Below are positions 35,342 to 47,200 of a DNA stretch of 64,000 nt, in pieces. Origin of the DNA: Litoditis marina (lineage: Eukaryota > Nematoda > Chromadorea > Rhabditida > Rhabditidae); contig OZ038438.1 in the NCBI GenBank assembly GCA_964036275.1, forward strand, positions 1,487,978 to 1,551,977, written 5' to 3'. Made by a program: the position numbers and the translations under genes. The notes below the pieces were generated by a model that worked only from the letters and a program-made list of their open reading frames with translations, was not told the origin of the DNA and did no database searches. The first letter of the stretch is position 1. The number at the start of each line of letters is the position of its first letter.

Positions 35342-38300
35342 TTACCTTCCGAGTTCTCGTCATCTTCCCTTCGTCGATCGCCACTTTTCTTTGGCTGGTT
35401 GTAGAACTGACTGACCCCCTTAGATCGAGCACTACCTCTTTGTCGAACCCCATTCGAAGGCTAAATAAACATCAATATCAAAATCAGCTCATTACAAATA
35501 CATGGAAAAGCTAGTAACAACAAAACTCAATAATATGGCCTTTTGAACATCATTGGAGTCGGTGACAATGAACACAAAATATGTCTCACCTTCTGTGCTG
35601 GTCGTTTCAAATTCCCATTCAGATGAGCGCCATTCCCGTTTGTAGTTAACGGCGGCGGCATTATCATTGCTTGAGTTGCTCCAAGATCCAAAGATAAATC
35701 ACATTCTAAATAAAACAGTTGTATAATTGCAACGAAACTGCGATCTCTCAATCGAAAGTAGTAAATTGTGACAGGCTCCTTTCGGAATTAGTTTCCGTAT
35801 GTTTCGAATAACAGAAATGAATGACCGAACAATGATCATGACAGAAGTCCCACTCCAGAACCCCCCCCCCCCCATCACGTAAAACAGTGTTTAGAAGTTA
35901 CATCCTCTAGGTGACGAGATTGAACTGTTATCACGAGACAAAACTACAGTAGATGGATACACATCTTTCTCTCAAATTCAGTAGGTACAATAGGTAGCAC
36001 ACGTTTGACTAGGTATATTTATGTTATTTCTGATGAATCGGTTTTTTTTATTTTGGTTGATAAGAATCACAAGTGCGTTAAATTGACAATTAGTTTTTCA
36101 ACATCGGAAATAATAATTAGTTCATAGCACTACTCCTGAATATGACAATTCGTTGGATATCGCATTCAACCAATTTTTCAAAGCCAGAAGTTATTAATTT
36201 CAAAAAAACTGCAAAAATCATCGAACCCGTCAAAACGTCCTAGCAAACAACTCGAGTTTTCAACCAATTTCCGTTAATGTAGGACGAGTAAGTGGAACAA
36301 TGCCGATTCCCGACGCATCAGGCCTTTAAACTACTCATTCTGTTAAGAACAGTTTGAAACAGCCAAAAAGACTACCTTCATCAATGGGAGTCTTTATTGA
36401 GTAATCACGAGGACCCTCATATATTGCAGGTAGGGCCTCCGTCAATAACTTGGAATACACCTCGTTCTTCTGCGAAACTTCCACTCTCTGGCGCCGAATC
36501 AACCACTCTCTGAAACAACACATACAACTATCGAAATCAACTAACTGGGCCATGAATCCTGAACTAAGAAGGAAAATGGAATCATGCCAAGAGATATCCT
36601 CAACTACAATAGGTAGTCTATGATAATTTCGTTCTGCGTATGGGAACTATGAAAACACACCAGAAAGGTGTAACTATCAAATAACTCGTTTTTCATTTAA
36701 CGTACTAAGGCTTTGCATCAACAAACTGGAGTATGCGTACGGGTCTAAGAGAAGACGTCAAAAACAGTTCAACAATAAGCTCTAACCGAACCCCTACTTG
36801 AAAGGCTTAGTATTATCAATTGAATGCAATTATGATAAGACGGAAAGCTGCCTATTGAATGGACTACAGTACACTAGCGGCTGCTCAACTTCGTCACACA
36901 GCTGCACCGAATTATTAACCGGCTGACAGCCTCTAAGGAAAAACACAGCCAAATCTACTCTTCATAATTCAAGATAAATCGAATGAGCAAATCAGGACAA
37001 TTGAGAAAGCATGGTGGCCTGCATACACCGCCAAGGCCTCTCATAAAGGGGGGAGTCGCGAACAAATTCTTGTGCAAAGTAGGGGTCGCGAACTGACAAC
37101 TAACGATTTTCATACAAAATCAGCTATAATCGTACGGAAATTAGTTGAAAATCGCCGTTTTGGGGGGTCGCGACACGAGAAAACACGGAGGGGTCGCGAG
37201 AATTTTGAAGGATTAAGAGGCCCTTGGCGGTGTATGGTGGCCTGATAGAGTAGGTCGAAAAAGCTAAACCGAAGATACTATACTATTTATTCAATAATTA
37301 GACAAAAACAAGTAGAAACAGGTTCTTTATCTGCGAGCGGTTCTACTTTTCAACTATATCTCCTATTCTTAGACTTACTATACATTTTGTAATAAAATGT
37401 ATTCACATCACCTTAAATACAACTTATCTAAGCCACTAGGTGGAGTGTGAGTGAGCATTTGAGTGAATGAGAAAAGTGTTGTAGAAAATGTATCCAGCAT
37501 CAACATACGTATTAATTGAATGCGTCCTTCGTGACCTACTTTCATAATTGACCGACATACTACGTAGTAATGAATGTTCATTTTCTGCTTCCACTCCAAC
37601 TCCTTGGATGGCTTTAAATTAATTGGATTCGTCGTCTAACTATATAGCGGTCGCCGCCGCGCCTTCGACGAATCAAAGAATCGAAGCAACGCTGCTGTCA
37701 TACACGTAACTGAGCAGACCCAGCTGGTTCAATTCAGTCTGCTACAACAACAGCTCCGATCAATTGACTCCCTTATCACAATATCGAACAACTTGAAAAG
37801 CTCAATAGAAACATGGACATCAGAAGATGGACACGTTGCTATACTATATGAAAAAGTTGTGAAAATAGGGGCTAGTTTCGAAAACCTAGGCAAAATTCCG
37901 TCTCTTCTTATAGTCATTATACCACGTACGATAAATCCATAATAGAGACAAAGGCCAGGTTGGACACAAAAATTTCTGATACTGTTGACAGACGGGTGGC
38001 ATGAGTGTCGTCGTCGTTCTACTACAGTCTTTTTCATTCCTACTGAGACTCCTACAGTAGGATTTCGAAACTACCCAACTGTTTTTCTCACTCACTTATG
38101 ATCGGAAAGGTTTAGGATTTTGGCAACTCATTCTCGTTCTCAGTTACATTAATTGAACGAGAGGATTTTTGATGAACTAAATTTTCAGCATTACAACAGC
38201 CTTCGGAAAGTTTGTAAGGTTACTGTAGGAGTCTCAATAGGAATGGTGGGAGCTATATCATTCTTAATTAAGGGGTCCTTCGCCTTATTAGCTTATTACG

Positions 38301-41300
38301 TTATGCAAGTGAATAGAGATAACCTATCGCAACGAATTCCTCATTTATTGTTCAGCTCCGAGTTAGTTTTATTACGTTCTCTTCACGTTATATCACATGC
38401 AACACGACTAGCTGAATATCTATTCATTATCTAAGTGCAGTGTATATCAAAATATCAGTTTCTCCGCGCAAAGCTACTATATAAACCAGGAACTGCTTGT
38501 GATACCTCCTCTTTCATTCTTGCTGCAGTCATGCATTTAATCAAAGCTATAATTCCAGACGAGTACGTATCCATAGCAACAAGAAACGACAAATTAAATG
38601 CCTCATACACCTATTATTAATGTAGAAAAAGTCCCGCAATCAATGATCTTGATGAAAGGACTTACTTTTTTTCGTACTGCAAACATGGAGTGGATGAGGC
38701 CATGCAATCCAACTAGTGAAAAGATTACCAACAAGCAACAGCTCTAAGTCTGTGGCAGAACATGTAGGGGACTCACCTAAAGTAGTAGCGAAGACTAAAT
38801 GAGATCAATACGAGTGGATAGCCAATACAGTGAGCACCGAAGAAGGCATTCAGATTGCGAGGTACAACAGGGCTCATCCCTTGCAAATGATCGCAGCCTG
38901 AAATATCTAAATACCCATGAGAGGTCAGAATAGACAAACACGTGTTCACACAAAGCCTACTGCGCAGGTGGATCCGCACAATGCATAGCATGCCGATATG
39001 TTTTAAAAAGTTGGATCAGTCCAACGTATCATGTAATTGTGGTATGAACTGAATACGAAATGAGCAGAACGTCTTCCAAACGAGCCATCCGCTATTCATT
39101 GAGCAAGACCTTCTGTTTGAAGGTGACTGGCACAAAACAGAATGCAAACGTGGAGTGTACTGTGAAGGTATTACCTTTGTTCAAGCCAATGTATGTTCCG
39201 AAGGAAGCAGCATCTCCACCTCCCAGGGGTAACAGATCGCATCTGAACAAAGACCGTAGTTAGAAGGAGAATTGAAAACAAATTAATCTCTCTTCGATCA
39301 CCTATACCGTAGGGATCAACAGTTACACGAAAGAATAGACACATAAACTATGACCACTGATTTGATTATTGAACAAATTAACCCACAAATTGGTTTAAAA
39401 CTGAGGAACATGATGAGAAAAGCTTCAGCTACTGTCTCTTTTGGTGTTGAGCCCAACCTGCCCCAAACCCATCAAAATGATCAAAATCACACCGTATCAG
39501 CCAATTTTGAAGAACAGTATTCAATTTTGGAAGAGCTTAATTTGTAGGCATATAGTTACCTGAGCAAATGAAAGAAAAAAGAGAAGAATGCCCTTCTATG
39601 AGTTTTTTGAATGCATACTGTCGAGAACGCCACGTTTTTGACGTTTGAGACTTGACCAAAGCCTGTTGTGAGTTGCACATTAACTGATCAACTCACCGCT
39701 TCCTCACAAAATACTCGAACGTTAATACGAAGAAGCCTAACAGAACAATAGGAAACGCCTGTGATCTTTCTGCTGAAAACACATGATTATGATCACCAAT
39801 TTCAAGAGAAGCACACAACTGAACATTTGCTACAACATATTCTTACTCGCGATGCGGAACAATACATAATACCAGAAAACATCTTGATTGAGACAAACTT
39901 TGGATGCTAATACGTTTCATAACAGCAACCACGGTTAACTGTACGGCTGTAATGAGCTGAGAAGCGCAGCGTTTAGTTTCGGAACCTCGCGGAGAAGCTA
40001 GGAACAACAATGAATAGTGTTCTTAACCTTACCTTGACCTTACCGCAAAGGTTTAAATGTCTGAAAGAGAGAGAGAGAAAGAGAGAGAGAACGAGAGAAA
40101 GAAAGAGAGAGAACCGACCTCCCACAGCTACTACCGTCCGCAGAAATCCGCCGTGAGTGGCCCAGATGAGACTGACCCAAACATAGGTGGATGCCAGGAA
40201 TATGAGCCATGGAATGGGAATAAATAGATAACAGATTAGATCTGATGTTGCCGTTACACAGACGAAGAAAACTGAGAACTTCTGAAAAAAGGGGTGGATT
40301 AGGTGCACATAGTTGGGAGTGGGACCGTTTTGCACATCACATACTCACCCACGAGGCGAGAGTATATTTCATCGACCAAGAACAATCATAAGCCATACAA
40401 TGGTGTAGCACTACATTAAACGCGTCAATGATACTGATAGAAAAATCCTGCAAGCGGAACATGACAGACTACTATACAATCTCCTTGTGGTGTGAGTAAA
40501 GACTGCAGTTTCAACAGACGTGGAATCTTCAATGAACCTTTGTATTAAAAACAAGCAAGGAAATGTCATATATGGAAAGTAGCTGTTCAAGTGTTTAAGA
40601 TGGAGAACAGACTAGCCTAACGCCTAACGTAGCCTAAAGTAGGTAGCCTAACGCTCTCGAAAGGTTGTGAGGGACGCAAATAACGACCAATTAATCTGAA
40701 GAACATAACTTTTTCAATGGTCACAATCTACAAAGATTGCATGGAGATCATAAGATAGTTGTAGATGTAAAATGAATGCGTTAACTGACTAGAAATTGAA
40801 GGGCACGAAAGACAGTCAACATGGAAAATATAAGAGATTTTAGCAAACATGCGTACATGAGATAACTCACAGCAGTATTCTGATTGGCTAATGTGACGAC
40901 TGTGTTGTGATTCTTGTTGAACGACTCGTAGCCGGCCCGCAACACTAGCCAGAAGGGCCATAATAGTTCGAATCGGAAGCCAACCAGCACATCCAAAGAT
41001 ATAACCGCCAACCAGAGCAGCGACAGGCGAATATAGGCCAATGAAACTGATACGCTGCAAAGGATAACAATGAGCCCCAGGAGAATCACATCGTCAAACT
41101 CGTTTGTACATGCATTGATTTCATTTGGAATAATAATTTCGCTACCTCCCCTACTCTCCTTTGACACGGAATAGCGAAACTGTGAAGAATGCCTGGTGTA
41201 TTGCTCAACTCAAAAACTACTTCTTTCCAAAAGCCTTCTGCAAACTCATTAGTAAACGTTCGACAAAAAGAACCTTTTTCGATAAATACCTCAAATTTGC

Positions 41301-41450
41301 TTAACGAAATTTTCCGTTTTCGCATAAATGGAGCTCGCATTCGCTATTCAGCTGAACGTACCTGTCTCTTATGGGATCGTTAATCTTGACGCGACCCTTC
41401 ATCGTTCGGCGCAGTTTCTGCGACTCGACAGCGCGTGCGCGCTTCTGCAT
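30329..41450 (-). CDS. MACO1: macoilin (transmembrane and coiled-coil ER protein)
   Basis: Seventeen coding exons: 41362-41450, 40871-41054, 40119-40281, 39697-39772, 39175-39242, 38777-38897, 36376-36509, 35590-35705, 35346-35460, 34210-34376, 33554-33670, 32998-33176, 32475-32624, 31746-31908, 31411-31546, 30871-31003, 30329-30494; 758 aa, all phases matching. Macoilin is a conserved ER/nuclear-envelope protein; in C. elegans (maco-1) it affects neuronal excitability. Diagnostic blocks: FRFELLWPFWLVLRAGYESF (about 58-77), FSVFFVCVTATSDLICYLFI, TYVWVSLIW, AHCIGYPLVLISFSLRYYF, RRQRVEVSQKNEVYSKLL, a coiled coil (about 450-660) and the hallmark KQDLFRALGDAR (about 640-652), then a proline/serine-rich tail. 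An additional stretch LLPLGGGDAASF follows the third hydrophobic segment. The exon 16 donor (GTCTGA) is weak. A 3' splice site (41456) precedes the start exon, so an untranslated first exon or spliced leader is likely. Confidence 0.95.
31160..31384. mobile_element. family A MITE, diverged copy
   Basis: Left end CATTCCTACTGAGACTCTTG and right end TACTGTAGGAGTATCAGTAG. The interior is only partly like the other family A copies. It lies in a macoilin intron. Confidence 0.7.
32371..32440. mobile_element. 70-bp hairpin element
   Basis: Arms AATTCTATATGTAATCGGGT and ATCCGGTTACATATAGAATT, with an inner GGTAACCTAA/TTAGGTTACC stem and almost no loop. It lies in a macoilin intron and could be a minimal MITE. 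Confidence 0.65.
32925..32996. mobile_element. minimal family B MITE at a splice donor
   Basis: About 72 bases made almost only of the two inverted ends (GTCATTCCCACTAAGACC ... CAGTTGGAATGACC), with TATA at both edges. Its right edge touches the donor of macoilin exon 32998-33176: exon ...AACAG, then GTATAGTCCCGG, where TATAGTCC is the element end. Confidence 0.75.
33731..33937. mobile_element. family F MITE
   Basis: Inverted ends GAGTGGGTGACGATTAAG and CCTAATCGTCACCCACTC, about 205 bases, in a macoilin intron. A half copy lies at 9363. Confidence 0.75.
35278..35339. repeat. (GA)n microsatellite next to a splice donor
   Basis: About 30 GA dinucleotides. On the minus strand the macoilin exon 35346-35460 ends ...GGAAG and is followed by GTAACATCTCTCTC, so the CT tract begins eight bases into the intron. 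Confidence 0.95.
37022..37236. mobile_element. hAT-like MITE with 8-bp target duplication
   Basis: A 215-base element with perfect 15-base inverted termini CATACACCGCCAAGG. Exact direct repeats GTGGCCTG flank it at 37014-37021 and 37237-37244. The interior repeats GGGGTCGCGA. It lies in the largest macoilin intron. Confidence 0.93.
38023..38256. mobile_element. family A MITE, copy 3
   Basis: Termini CATTCCTACTGAGACTCCTA and complement; closely related to the copies at 970 and 4952. In a macoilin intron. Confidence 0.85.
40066..40112. repeat. GA-rich microsatellite at a second macoilin donor
   Basis: Imperfect GA/GAAA repeat. On the minus strand it starts a few bases after the donor of exon 40119-40281 (GTCGGTTCTCTCTC). 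Confidence 0.85.
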
Positions 41451-41455
41451 CACGT

Positions 41456-44271
41456 CTGTAACAAGGAAGGTTGAACATACCGACCATAGTAAACTAGTTT
41501 ATCGTTTTCCGATATATTTCCATACACTATACTACAGAAAACGATCTCGCTCTCGTGTTACCACGCTAAGAACCCACGGAACGGCAACAAATAGGAAGGA
41601 TAAAGCACCGTTAGTAGATATACGAAAGACAAAGAAATTATACATACCCTGAATATATGAATATATGTCGTTGTTTAAATGAGAAGAAAAAGTCAGGGAA
41701 GTTCACAAAGTCAGGATAACAGGCAATCTGACTAATTTGATATATCGGGCAATCCAGATGGATTTTTAGATCGGAAAATGAGATGATCATCTCAAGTGAC
41801 ATGTAAAAAGAAAACAACAGATACCTATCTAGACAACTCATGTATAGGTCCTTATTAGTTCTCGCACCCAAAGTGGTTCATTCTACATCGTGGCGGAAAG
41901 AGTCTTACGAACACAATTGTAGTCTACATACAGGTCCCCTTCGGAAGCTATTGTCCACGAAAGAAAAAATATGAAAGCTTCTATTCGGTGACTTTCTAGA
42001 TTCTCAAGACGAATCATCGTCATGAGCAATAATGACTAACCATACCATTAACGCCTGTACAAGATGTTCACTACATCGTTTAGAGAGTCGAACTTACAGC
42101 TGTATATAGTTTTAGTCAAATCATGCAGGGATAAAAAAGCTTATGTGTACAACAGGCACTACAGTCCCTCCCAGATTGTTGATAAACAAAGTAATGTTAG
42201 ATGGGTTTCACAAAATCAGGAACTAAATCATTCAGACTTAAACTTAAACCAACGGCTGATTGTTAAAAAACTAGGGTATTGTAAAGTTTGAGCTGTACCA
42301 CCTATTCCCGCTCCAATTGATGAACGGAGTAAAAGAAATACACGTCCAGCAACAGCAATACTGAATACAATTCTGTACTATTAGTTAAAAGAGCTTCTGA
42401 TTGAGTTTCCGAGCACAATCCAGGTGAAACGGCAACAAAGGCATCACAGTAACAACAATAAAAACGAGAAGCCGGGAGAAAATCAATACGGAATGAAATC
42501 GCTCCGTGTCTGCAGTTTTCGACATTGATAAGTGAGAGACTAATCGATGTGCATTCTATTTTTATTCTATAATCATCATCTGGTTTGTAAAATACAAACG
42601 TAGCAAATTGTAATTCTCCTAGAAAACAGTTCTTCCCGAGTAAATGAACGAGGCGCGAGCACTCCTCTGCGTGTCTGCCGGATCCGCTGTCTGACTCTGC
42701 CATGTTCAGGCAGCTGTAAGCAAGGGAGTCGCATAACAAGCAGCCTGATCTATAAAGCTTTCAATAATCATCCAGCCAGTACGTGGGCCTGTTGCCTCCA
42801 TTGCCACTTACATGTTATTACCTAACACCATGCTCATTTAGCTAGATGCAAATGAAGTGGCGCGAGCATAACTTATCAGTCTACCCTTTCTCTCAGCAAA
42901 CTAGGCAAATTCTATAACTAGAAGGATTTCCGTATGTGACACTTACCACTTCACTGATAAAACATCTAACCAGAGAGAACTAACCAGCTTTTCATGGAAC
43001 AGAAACTCGAACCAAAGCAGCTCCTTTTGGTTGCACAAAGTATTTCCAAGAAACCCTTTTTCGGTGAACAGTAACGTGTCTACTCTAAAACGAAGTCACA
43101 ACAGTTTTGCAGAAACATTTCGAAGGGTCCTTGGAAGTTGCAAATCCACAAGCTTATTCGCCTTTATGAAAGCAGGTTCTGAAACGTGGGAACGTGACAA
43201 ATTTAGTAGCTAAACGAAAAGAAAAGAAGAAGGTTACAACAAAACTACAAGAAGTCCTCGTAGTTTCAGATTACGCGACCATCGAATCAGATAACGACCA
43301 ACATACAACCGTATTCAAGACACCCCAAAAGCTGCTCATGGAGAAGTCATTTCTAGTCATTTCTCAGCAAGAAGTGCCATCTTGGAAATATCTCCTTGAG
43401 AAAGTGGATGACACCTCAGGATGGTGAACTCATAAGATCGTTGTGACCTTATTCCTTTCACGACGAGTTGTTCTCACCAGCAATACTTCCAACCTAGTTC
43501 GCATAAACTTTTTTATGAAAACTTCATAGAGATCTCATAAACTAATTTAATATAGTGATTCATACACTCTCATCCGAATCTGACGAGATATTGTGCATGA
43601 GGATTACCACGGAAGGGGGCTCGGAGAGCTCTTCTCAGCTTCTCAGTATAATTCCATAGTCTTAGAAGATTCGTATCAGCTAGTTCATACCCTCAATAGG
43701 AGTATTTGCTCCATAGTGAATGGTGATTAGCAGTTTTGACAAGTTACTGTATAGGTTGTGCTTGTGATCAAATCTACGTTGCAGTTGGATCGGTGTACAC
43801 AGAATAACTCAAACTTTCACACGCAGAATGATCAGACTACAAATACAGCGGTGCAGAACGACATTTACCGTATCTGCCTGCTTTGCGATAATATATCTTT
43901 TCCACCACGAACAGACTTCATATATACGTATTCAACAACTATGAATTGACATTAAAATATAAAAAAGACATAGAAAACAATCATCGAGAAGAGTGTGTTT
44001 AAAGTAGAACATGGTGTCTAAGATGCAATAGCTAAATTTGGAAGTTTATCTATAGCGAATTTGAATTAGGGAATAACCTAGAGGGATATAACCTACACTT
44101 ACTGACTGGTATTTCAAACACCCGACAAAAAAAATACAGGCAAGAAGAGAATGAGCAATGCTATTGGAAGCCGGTTAGAATCTGGATAGTACCAAGATGA
44201 TACAGTGGTACCAGTTAGGCAGAGGGTGCAAAGACACGTGAGCACGTGATGGGGAGCGTGACGTGACAATC
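41456..44271. other. spacer between macoilin and the thioredoxin-like gene
   Basis: It should hold the macoilin promoter and 5' untranslated sequence and the 3' end of the thioredoxin-like gene. A 145-codon minus-strand open frame at 42302-42739 has a GC-rich beginning (MAESDSGSGRHAEECSR) but no recognised domain and no phase-compatible splice to macoilin. I leave it uncalled. Confidence 0.4.
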
Positions 44272-47200
44272 TTAGGCAACCTTATTCTTCTCTTGTCTGA
44301 TCCGGTATGCTTTGACGAACAACGTGACGGCCACCATGAATATCAGTCCACCAACGCCAATTATAGATAGCATCTGATTGTCGTCCTGCAAATAAAACAA
44401 GGTTTGCAACAATTCCAAAGTCACTTCTGAAAGAAAAGAAAAGACATGGGAACGATGAGAAAACACTTGTTCTGAGAAAACCTTCAGTTTGTCTGCAAAA
44501 ACTGCTTGTTTGAGAAGGGTAAAAACAGTGAGTATTGATCATTGCTGCGAAATGACATGCAGTTCTGGCAGAAAATCATTTTCATTGTCATTGTCATTGT
44601 CAGATAATCATTGAGAATCATTATGGAAAAAAAAAAGCACCTTTTGAGGAAGCTAACCAGGTACTCACATATCACGCGCTCAACATTATTGACAACAATT
44701 CCACGAACTATTTCGCAGGTGTCCCAAAATAAATGACTTCTAACAGATGAAGCTCCAACCCACCATAACATCCACGATTTTCTCCTTAGTGTATTCGTAG
44801 ATATGCTCAATGGCCGTGGGAGGCTCGGGTACTCTGGAACAGGATGAACATGAATTCATTTCAGAAAATACTGAAACTATCTAGTAGTCTTCAGGATTTG
44901 CTGGATCATCCGAAATTTTCATGGTGACTTTCTCAATCCAATACATTCACAAATCTTTCGAATAATAATGATTGTATTTCTTTTATATTACAAATGCAAA
45001 TTGTAGTGTGACACGTCTTGGATTTTCCCACAGAATGAACCAGGATCAAACTACAAACCATGCGAAACGGAACAAAACGACCCCAATATCTGCTCTGTAG
45101 ATGCCACGTATTACCAACCTGTGTCCTCTTTGCTCTTTGAATTTGAACAGAGCAAAGTTGACCAGCGATCTGATATCTTTGGCCGCGTCCTTGTACCGAT
45201 ACACCTTTCCGCGATGGAACCTGAAATAACTCTTATCAGAACAACAGATATTCCAAATAGCTGTGTTCGTTCTGCATCTCTTCTAGCATGTGCGAATAGT
45301 GTGGAAAGGAAGAGACGCAAGTTGATTCAGGGGAGCCCGGATATTCCAGCACGCCGCCTGAGAACAGTTTGCTGTTTGCACTGGGGCGTTTAAGGCGAAC
45401 GGAATGAATATCGGCTAAAATTTCCCGAATCTGCTAGCTAAAACAGAACACATCGGGTTGTCTGAGTTTTATTAGTATTTGGGCAATCCGTTGTGCTTAT
45501 CTCTGAGCTTGGACACGGTTTCAAATATGAAAATGAGTGAACTCTCAAGATTTAATAACATGAGTACTGATTATAAAAGTTTTCAAAAGAGTTTGAATGC
45601 TGGTTTTGCCTAATTCTGTTTTGGGACGACCGTGAAATCCATTCAGACATTTGTAAACATAAACCACACATTCACTGCGACAATTCTGAGTTGCCTTTCT
45701 CCAAGGTTCTCACAACTACGTTAGGGTATTGGAAAAGCAACAACAAGTCAGGTACGGCATTATAACTTGAACACCAATTTGTTTTGGAGCGCACACAGTT
45801 GCAGTCATTCCCACTGAGACTTGGCAGCGAGCCAATGTGATTTTTAATCATCACTTTAGAGTTTTTTTCCAATAAACTGCAAATCGCTGTTAGAGCTTGT
45901 TCAGTTTCATAAGAACAAGTTAATGAAACAAGTTGTCAAAAACTTATATCTGCTCTAAGAAATAAGCATCCAAAAATCTTGGCACAATGCCGAAGGGTCT
46001 CAGTGGTAATCAAACCAACTATAACTAGCAAGAAAGAGAAAACCCACAGCAAGAAGGTGGGGCAGTCGTTCTCATCAATATGGAATCTCTCAGTCACATC
46101 GTCGTTCACGGAAGTTTCTACTTTTCCCACGTGAACCAGTCCACGGAGCCTTAAAATCATAGTTTTCATAACTCGTAACTTTAGGTTTTCTTTCCGAAAC
46201 AAGCGGTAATGATGTCTGTGGCTCTTTACCGTGTTTTTTAGTTTCATCTGGTTGCATTCCGATCGGAAATTGTAAAAACAAAAATTGATTGAAAGTTTGT
46301 ATCTGCCGCGTGTGGAAGTTTAACTTTTCGAGAAGTTGTACGCAAAACGCGAAAAAAAGCAAACGCGAAGGTCTGACTGTGTGGCGACGTAGCATTTCAT
46401 ATTGAACAACGTATCTAAATTCAAATACCGCTCGAATAGTTCAAGTGTACACAACTTACTTATGAGCAACAGTTTCCCAAATCGGAATGAAAGCGTTGCA
46501 ACCTGGTTCATCCGCATCATAGCTGAAATCAAGATTCTGAATATGTATTGGACTAAACTTCAGAAACTTTGGAAACTCGTATGAAAATATACAATATAGT
46601 ATTTTTTTAAAGTCTACACATTCCACGTTTGACACCGATTTCCTCAAGTAAGGAGTTCGTAAGTTCGTGAAAACTTCCAGCTCCCAGTTAGAAACCGGAG
46701 GTGTGCACTAGCAAACTGTAACTGTCAACCCAGCTTCTAGGGGCCTGAAGTATGAACACTAAAAACTAAAACCCAAAACTTGAAAAAAAAACACCAAAAA
46801 CCAACATCGGCGACTACATCAGCGCATATAAAGGATTCGCTGAGCGAATAAACAAACAAGATTGGATGAACGTGTAGAGTGAACTGACAACATGACCAGC
46901 CAGTCGAGTGTGCCCTCGTCAGGCGAATGAGAGTCGGTTCTCGACTCGAAGTTGTCGTCGGTCAGCTCCAGAGTGGCGACCTCCTCGTGGGAACGAAGCC
47001 ATCTCAGAACGTTCGTCGAATCTTTGAACTCGCCTAAAGTCAATTCGCAATAAGCAGTGCTAACAATACATCTTTCGAATTCTCTATGTCCTATCGTCTT
47101 TGAACCTTGGCATTTTTGTAATGTTTCGTTGGTTTTCTTGTGTTCGGTCTAACAAGAAAACCAACAATACATCTCTCGAATATTCGAACCCTAGGAGAGT

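Noticed and set aside
35229..35514. Arg-Glu repeat open frames
   Set aside because: Same reason: the (GA)n tract next to macoilin exon 9.
42302..42739. 145-codon minus-strand open frame starting MAESDSGSG
   Set aside because: The beginning looks exon-like, but there is no recognised domain, the second half is AT-rich, and no donor joins macoilin in phase. It could be 5' untranslated sequence of macoilin.
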